From an uncultured Gammaproteobacteria bacterium (GTDB taxonomy: Bacteria > Pseudomonadota > Gammaproteobacteria > Pseudomonadales > Azotimanducaceae): 37,840 bases of DNA. The stretch lies in assembly GCA_913043815.1 (NCBI GenBank), contig CAJWNY010000022.1:1-37840 (forward strand), in the 5' to 3' direction. The notes beneath the pieces were generated by a model, which did not search any database, was not told the DNA's origin, and saw only the letters and a program-made list of their open reading frames with translations. Positions 34,418 through 37,840 of the stretch are shown here, piece by piece. The position numbers were made by a program, and so were the translations under genes. Numbering within the stretch: the stretch's first letter is position 1; every line of letters begins with the position of its first letter.

Positions 34418-35191
34418 ATGTTTATACGAGTATTTTTGGCGTTGCTGTTGGCTTTCAGTTCGTCTGGCGGCCTAGCAGCTGGTCTGGAAGCTGGGCTCAA
34501 GCGTGTGCTGTTCGTGGGCAACAGTTATCTTTACTACAATGACAGTCTGCACAATCATGTTGAGCGGATGGCGATTGAGCGTCATCCAGCAAGCGAGGCC
34601 AGCAGTTTCGAATATAAATCAGCCACCATAGGGGGGGCTAGCCTCAGGCATCACAATATTGATTGGCTGCTAAGGCCAGGCCAGATTGGTGTCGAGCGTC
34701 CATTTCAGGTGGTGGTTATGCAGGGGGCGAGTTTTGAGGCTCTAACCCCTGAAACGCGCCAAAGATTCAAAGATACGGCTGTTGGCTACGCTAATAAGGT
34801 TCGACAGATTGGCGCTACACCGATGCTCTATATGACTCATGCCTATGTGCCGCCACATCGTTTAGCCGACAAAAACATGATTGACGTAGTGAGTAAGGCC
34901 TACATCGAAGCAGGGCATGCTGCAAAGGCCAAAGTGATTCCTGTCGGACTTGCATATGCACTTTCTTACGAAAAGCGACCCAATTTTTCTCTTCATGCGG
35001 ACTTTGATCACACTCACCCTAATCTGCGAGGTACGTATTTAGGGGCCTGTGTCGTCTATCTGTCGCTCTATGATGATGATCTCGATGGCGTGTCTTACGA
35101 CTATTTCGGGCGCCTGCCAAAGGATGAGGCGCGTTATTTGCAGCAAATAGCGCGTGAAACGTTTGATGACTTTGTAACTAGAAAGTTATGA
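34418..35191 (+). CDS. Secreted SGNH/GDSL-type hydrolase
   Basis: This 257-residue protein begins with a signal peptide (MFIRVFLALLLAFSSSGGLAAG) and then shows SGNH-hydrolase blocks. The nucleophile serine is S36 in VGNSYLYYND. IGGASL is the glycine block and MQGASFEAL the third block. D197 and H200 in DFDHTHPN supply the Asp-x-x-His pair. It should be an esterase or deacetylase acting in the periplasm, with unknown substrate. The third block has S instead of the usual asparagine. It resembles DUF4886-type SGNH proteins. It is convergent with the second LLM gene. Confidence 0.82.
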   Translation: MFIRVFLALLLAFSSSGGLAAGLEAGLKRVLFVGNSYLYYNDSLHNHVERMAIERHPASEASSFEYKSATIGGASLRHHNIDWLLRPGQIGVERPFQVVVMQGASFEALTPETRQRFKDTAVGYANKVRQIGATPMLYMTHAYVPPHRLADKNMIDVVSKAYIEAGHAAKAKVIPVGLAYALSYEKRPNFSLHADFDHTHPNLRGTYLGACVVYLSLYDDDLDGVSYDYFGRLPKDEARYLQQIARETFDDFVTRKL

Positions 35192-35210
35192 GTGCAACCT
35201 GTCACTCATA
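35187..35210 (+). repeat. 8-bp inverted repeat overlapping the SGNH gene stop
   Basis: TATGAGTG and CACTCATA form a perfect 8-bp stem with an eight-base loop. The stop codon TGA lies in the left arm. No T tract follows, so it is a possible but unproven transcription stop. Confidence 0.5.
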
Positions 35211-35384
35211 GTCGTATTTAGCTCTGCCAAAGCTGGGGCTTGAATTGATTTACGATTAATCGCTATCTTTGTTAGACCGAAAGCGCAATTAACCGCAGGA
35301 TGCAAACCAAGCGCAGCGCCGGAAGCCACGCCGATTTACAGTGCGATAGCAATATGGTGGCAGGGCCCCTCTCAGTGAGACGGT

Positions 35385-36263
35385 CTATGCTCGCAGAGCG
35401 CGTTGATACTCTGCAATGCGTTTCAGGTGACCATCGACATTGGTTTCGCCCGCATTGTGGGTAGCCACTGCCAAGTGGGTGCAGCCCATATTCTGCCAGG
35501 CTTTGGCGTGCTTAACCCATCGATCGGCGTCGCCGCCCGCATACTGGGCCTGAGACTGTATTCCGAAGCCATCAAAGCTGAGACCTGCCTCCTCCCGCTT
35601 TGCTTTCATGTAGTCCAGGCATGCTTGAGCTTTATGATTTGCGCCCATCAATGGTATCCATCCGTCGCCCAACCTAGCTGTGCGATCCAGCAGCGCTGGC
35701 GCCGATCCGCCAAACCAAACTGGGATTTGCTTGCTAGGGCGTGGGTTGATGCTGGCTTTGTCTATGCGGTGGTATTCGCCGGTATAGTCTATTGAATCTT
35801 CGCTCCATAGCTTGCGCATGACTTCCACTTGTTCCGCTTGCCGACGTCCACGGTTGTTGAATGTTTCGTTAAGGCCAGTGTATTCCACTTGGTTCCAGCC
35901 CACGCCTACGCCTAGGCGAAAGCGATTATTCGATAGTAATGCTACTTGAGCCGCCTGCTTGGCTACCAATACCGTTTGTCGCTGAGGCAGAATCATAACC
36001 GTGGTGATCATTTCTAGCTGTTCTGTTACCGCTGAAATAAACGCAAAAGTGGTGAGGGGTTCGTGAAAGGCCACGTCCTTGTCGTAAGGCCCGCGAAAAC
36101 CGCCTTTTCGGTCTGGGTCCGCGCCTAATACATGGTCGTAAATAAGCAGGTGGCTAATGCCTAATGCTTCTACTCCTTGGGCAAATGCTTTGATCGCACT
36201 GGGGTCTGTGCCTATCTCGTTGTGGGGAAATACTGCCCCTATTTGCATATTTTTCAGATCCAT
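35385..36263 (-). CDS. Second LLM-class oxidoreductase, probably F420-dependent
   Basis: This 292-residue TIM-barrel protein has the same superfamily blocks as the gene at 33181 but in a different subfamily. They include HLLIYDHVLG near the start, TFAFISAVTEQLEMITTVMILPQRQ, RFRLGVGVGWNQVEYTGL, and PVWFGGSAPALLDRTARLGDGWIPL. A flavin or F420 cofactor is expected. The strong AGGAGG upstream, though eleven bases from the ATG, and family similarity support this start. It is divergent from ileS. The substrate is unknown. Confidence 0.88.
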   Translation of the reverse strand: MDLKNMQIGAVFPHNEIGTDPSAIKAFAQGVEALGISHLLIYDHVLGADPDRKGGFRGPYDKDVAFHEPLTTFAFISAVTEQLEMITTVMILPQRQTVLVAKQAAQVALLSNNRFRLGVGVGWNQVEYTGLNETFNNRGRRQAEQVEVMRKLWSEDSIDYTGEYHRIDKASINPRPSKQIPVWFGGSAPALLDRTARLGDGWIPLMGANHKAQACLDYMKAKREEAGLSFDGFGIQSQAQYAGGDADRWVKHAKAWQNMGCTHLAVATHNAGETNVDGHLKRIAEYQRALRA

Positions 36264-36381
36264 CTCTCTCTTCTCCTCCTCTAAAGTCTAAAAGGCTATC
36301 CTTTTCCTAATCAAGTTGACAGCAACCTGCGTTCAAAATAGGTACTATAGGCGCCGAATTTCAGTCATAGAATATCTACAC

Positions 36382-37840
36382 ATGTCCGAGTCATCTGATA
36401 GCGCCCAATTTTCCTTTGTTGAGATGGAACATGACATTCTCGAGTTTTGGGAAGATACCGGGGCATTTCAAAAGTCCTTAAACAATACTAAGGGTAAGCA
36501 GCCTTATATTTTTTACGATGGACCTCCATTTGCTACCGGTTTGCCGCATCACGGTCACCTTGTGGCCAGCACTATAAAGGACATTGTGCCGCGTTACTGG
36601 ACCATGAAAGGTCGGTATGTCATGCGCCGTTTTGGTTGGGACTGTCATGGTTTGCCTATTGAGCATGAGATTGATAAGCAACTGGGTCTGTCCGCACAAG
36701 AGGCGGTCGAAAAGCTCGGTGTGGCTGGATATAACGACGAGTGTCGTGGCATTGTGCAAAGATATGTGGGCGAGTGGCGCAATACAATTACTCGCATTGG
36801 TCGCTGGATTGATTTTGATAACGACTACAAGACCATGGACGTTTGGTACATGGAATCTCTGTGGTGGGTGTTTAAGCAGCTTTGGGACAAGGGCCTTATT
36901 TATCAGGGTGTGAAGGTTATGCCTATTTCTACGGCTCTCGGTACCCCGCTGGCTAATTTCGAAGCCACATCTAATTATCAAGACGTGCAAGACCCGGCAA
37001 TTACAGTGCTGCTTAAATTATTCGACGAAGACGCACACTTAGCTATTTGGACAACAACGCCGTGGACTTTGCCGTCTAATCTGGCAGTTTGTGTGGGCCC
37101 GGATATTGAATATTCGCTAGTTGTAGATCCTGAGTCCGGGGACAAGATTTATTTAGCGACAGAGCGCTTGTTCCATTATCAGGGAGACAATGAATTTGAG
37201 GTTGTGAAAACCGTCGCCGGTTCCGAGCTAGTAGGTAAGAAATACGCACCTATTTTTGATTATTTTGAAGGTATGCAGGATCAAGGTGGCTTTGTCGTAG
37301 TCAGCGACGGTTATGTCAGCACGGAAAGCGGTACAGGGCTTGTGCATCAGGCACCTGCTTTTGGAGAAGACGATAATCGCGTGCTGCGCGCTCACGGTAT
37401 TGAGGCATTTGTTTGTCCGGTGACAATTCATGGTGAATTCACTGATGAAGTGGCAGATTTTGCTGGGTTGCATGTTAAGGCTGCTGACAAAGAAATTATC
37501 AATAAACTGAAATCCCAAGGTGTGCTTTATCGCCAAGAGGTTATTCAGCACAGCTATCCTTATTGTTATCGGTCGGATACGCCTCTGATTTACAGAGCTA
37601 TTCCATCCTGGTACGTGGAAGTAACCGCGATTAAAGACAAATTGCTAAAGGCTAACGAGCAGATTAACTGGGTGCCTGGCCATATCAAAGAAGGTCGTTT
37701 TGGTAATTGGTTGGAAGGTTCTATTGATTGGTCTATTTCGCGAAATCGTGTCTGGGGCACCCCGCTACCCGTCTGGATTAACGATGTCACGGAGACTGCA
37801 CTATGCATCGGCTCCATTGAAGAGTTAGAGCAATATTCTG
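36382..37840 (+). CDS. ileS: Isoleucyl-tRNA synthetase, type 2 (eukaryote-like), 5' part
   Basis: The frame runs 486 codons from ATG 36382 to the right edge and continues outside. It charges tRNA-Ile. The class I HIGH motif is H56-H57-G58-H59 in ATGLPHHGHL. FEDGPPF-type PYIFYDGPPF at 41-50, the CHGLPIEHEID block and the editing-domain WTTTPWTLPSNLAV and GTGLVHQAPAFGEDD are all as in the IleRS2 group found in eukaryotes and some bacteria. IleRS2 enzymes are typically insensitive to mupirocin, in contrast with the common bacterial IleRS1. The KMSKS loop and C-terminus lie beyond the window. No strong ribosome binding site precedes the start. Confidence 0.95.
   Translation, partial: MSESSDSAQFSFVEMEHDILEFWEDTGAFQKSLNNTKGKQPYIFYDGPPFATGLPHHGHLVASTIKDIVPRYWTMKGRYVMRRFGWDCHGLPIEHEIDKQLGLSAQEAVEKLGVAGYNDECRGIVQRYVGEWRNTITRIGRWIDFDNDYKTMDVWYMESLWWVFKQLWDKGLIYQGVKVMPISTALGTPLANFEATSNYQDVQDPAITVLLKLFDEDAHLAIWTTTPWTLPSNLAVCVGPDIEYSLVVDPESGDKIYLATERLFHYQGDNEFEVVKTVAGSELVGKKYAPIFDYFEGMQDQGGFVVVSDGYVSTESGTGLVHQAPAFGEDDNRVLRAHGIEAFVCPVTIHGEFTDEVADFAGLHVKAADKEIINKLKSQGVLYRQEVIQHSYPYCYRSDTPLIYRAIPSWYVEVTAIKDKLLKANEQINWVPGHIKEGRFGNWLEGSIDWSISRNRVWGTPLPVWINDVTETALCIGSIEELEQYS

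Noticed and set aside
36316-36348. Promoter boxes before ileS (TTGACA and TACTAT)
   Set aside because: The 21-base spacing is too long for a standard sigma-70 promoter, so I do not call it.
36478-36990. Long minus-strand open frame opposite the isoleucyl-tRNA synthetase gene
   Set aside because: It is antisense to a clearly recognisable synthetase, its protein shows no family features, and it is explained by codon bias of the real gene.

Overview
The window looks like part of a marine gammaproteobacterial chromosome. The order Cellvibrionales is a guess from gene content, not a placement. Base composition is moderate, coding density is high, and genes sit in short operons on both strands. 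The regulators and enzymes (OxyR, YbdL/YafV-type enzymes, TesB, cytochrome c5, TonB-dependent receptor) are gammaproteobacterial in flavour. The Baeyer-Villiger monooxygenase, two luciferase-like (LLM) oxidoreductases, two AhpD-like proteins and a TrpB2 enzyme suggest an accessory catabolic repertoire. I see no phage, insertion sequence, CRISPR array, tRNA or rRNA.

Layout. 1-395: low-complexity contig edge and a leader. 396-3796: a ferritin-like PF10118 hydrolase, a four-helix membrane protein homologous to styrene oxide isomerase, and a long-type Baeyer-Villiger monooxygenase, closed by a clear terminator. 4306-6888: a lipoprotein amidohydrolase and an AhpD-like protein. 7227-9185 (minus): a zinc dehydrogenase translationally coupled to a methyltransferase, divergent from a GST (9411-10271). 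10283-12310 (minus): a DUF3604 lipoprotein. 12837-17404: TrpB2, TonB-dependent receptor, AhpD-like protein. 17576-18433 (minus): acyl-CoA thioesterase II.

18714-23404 is a coherent sulfur and methyl-cycle locus. A SahR-type ArsR/methyltransferase regulator and ahcY run leftward. A YbdL-type methionine aminotransferase and a YafV-type omega-amidase run rightward. A perfect 24-bp palindrome lies between the two transcription units. 23522-27486 is an oxidative-stress block: cytochrome c5 and OxyR face a leftward rubrerythrin, GlpC-like Fe-S protein and DUF3501 gene set. A near-perfect Fur box lies between rubrerythrin and a MATE efflux gene. The right part carries MATE plus a DMT permease, a crotonase, type I IPP isomerase, an alpha/beta hydrolase, an LLM oxidoreductase, an SGNH hydrolase, a second LLM oxidoreductase, and the 5' part of an isoleucyl-tRNA synthetase of the eukaryote-like type 2, which runs off the right edge.

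The two best candidates for something not well described are (i) the isomerase/BVMO/hydrolase set, which could form an epoxide-to-carbonyl-to-ester route, and (ii) the rubrerythrin/Fe-S protein/DUF3501 set, a plausible peroxide-reducing electron chain. Both functions are inferred from sequence and context only.
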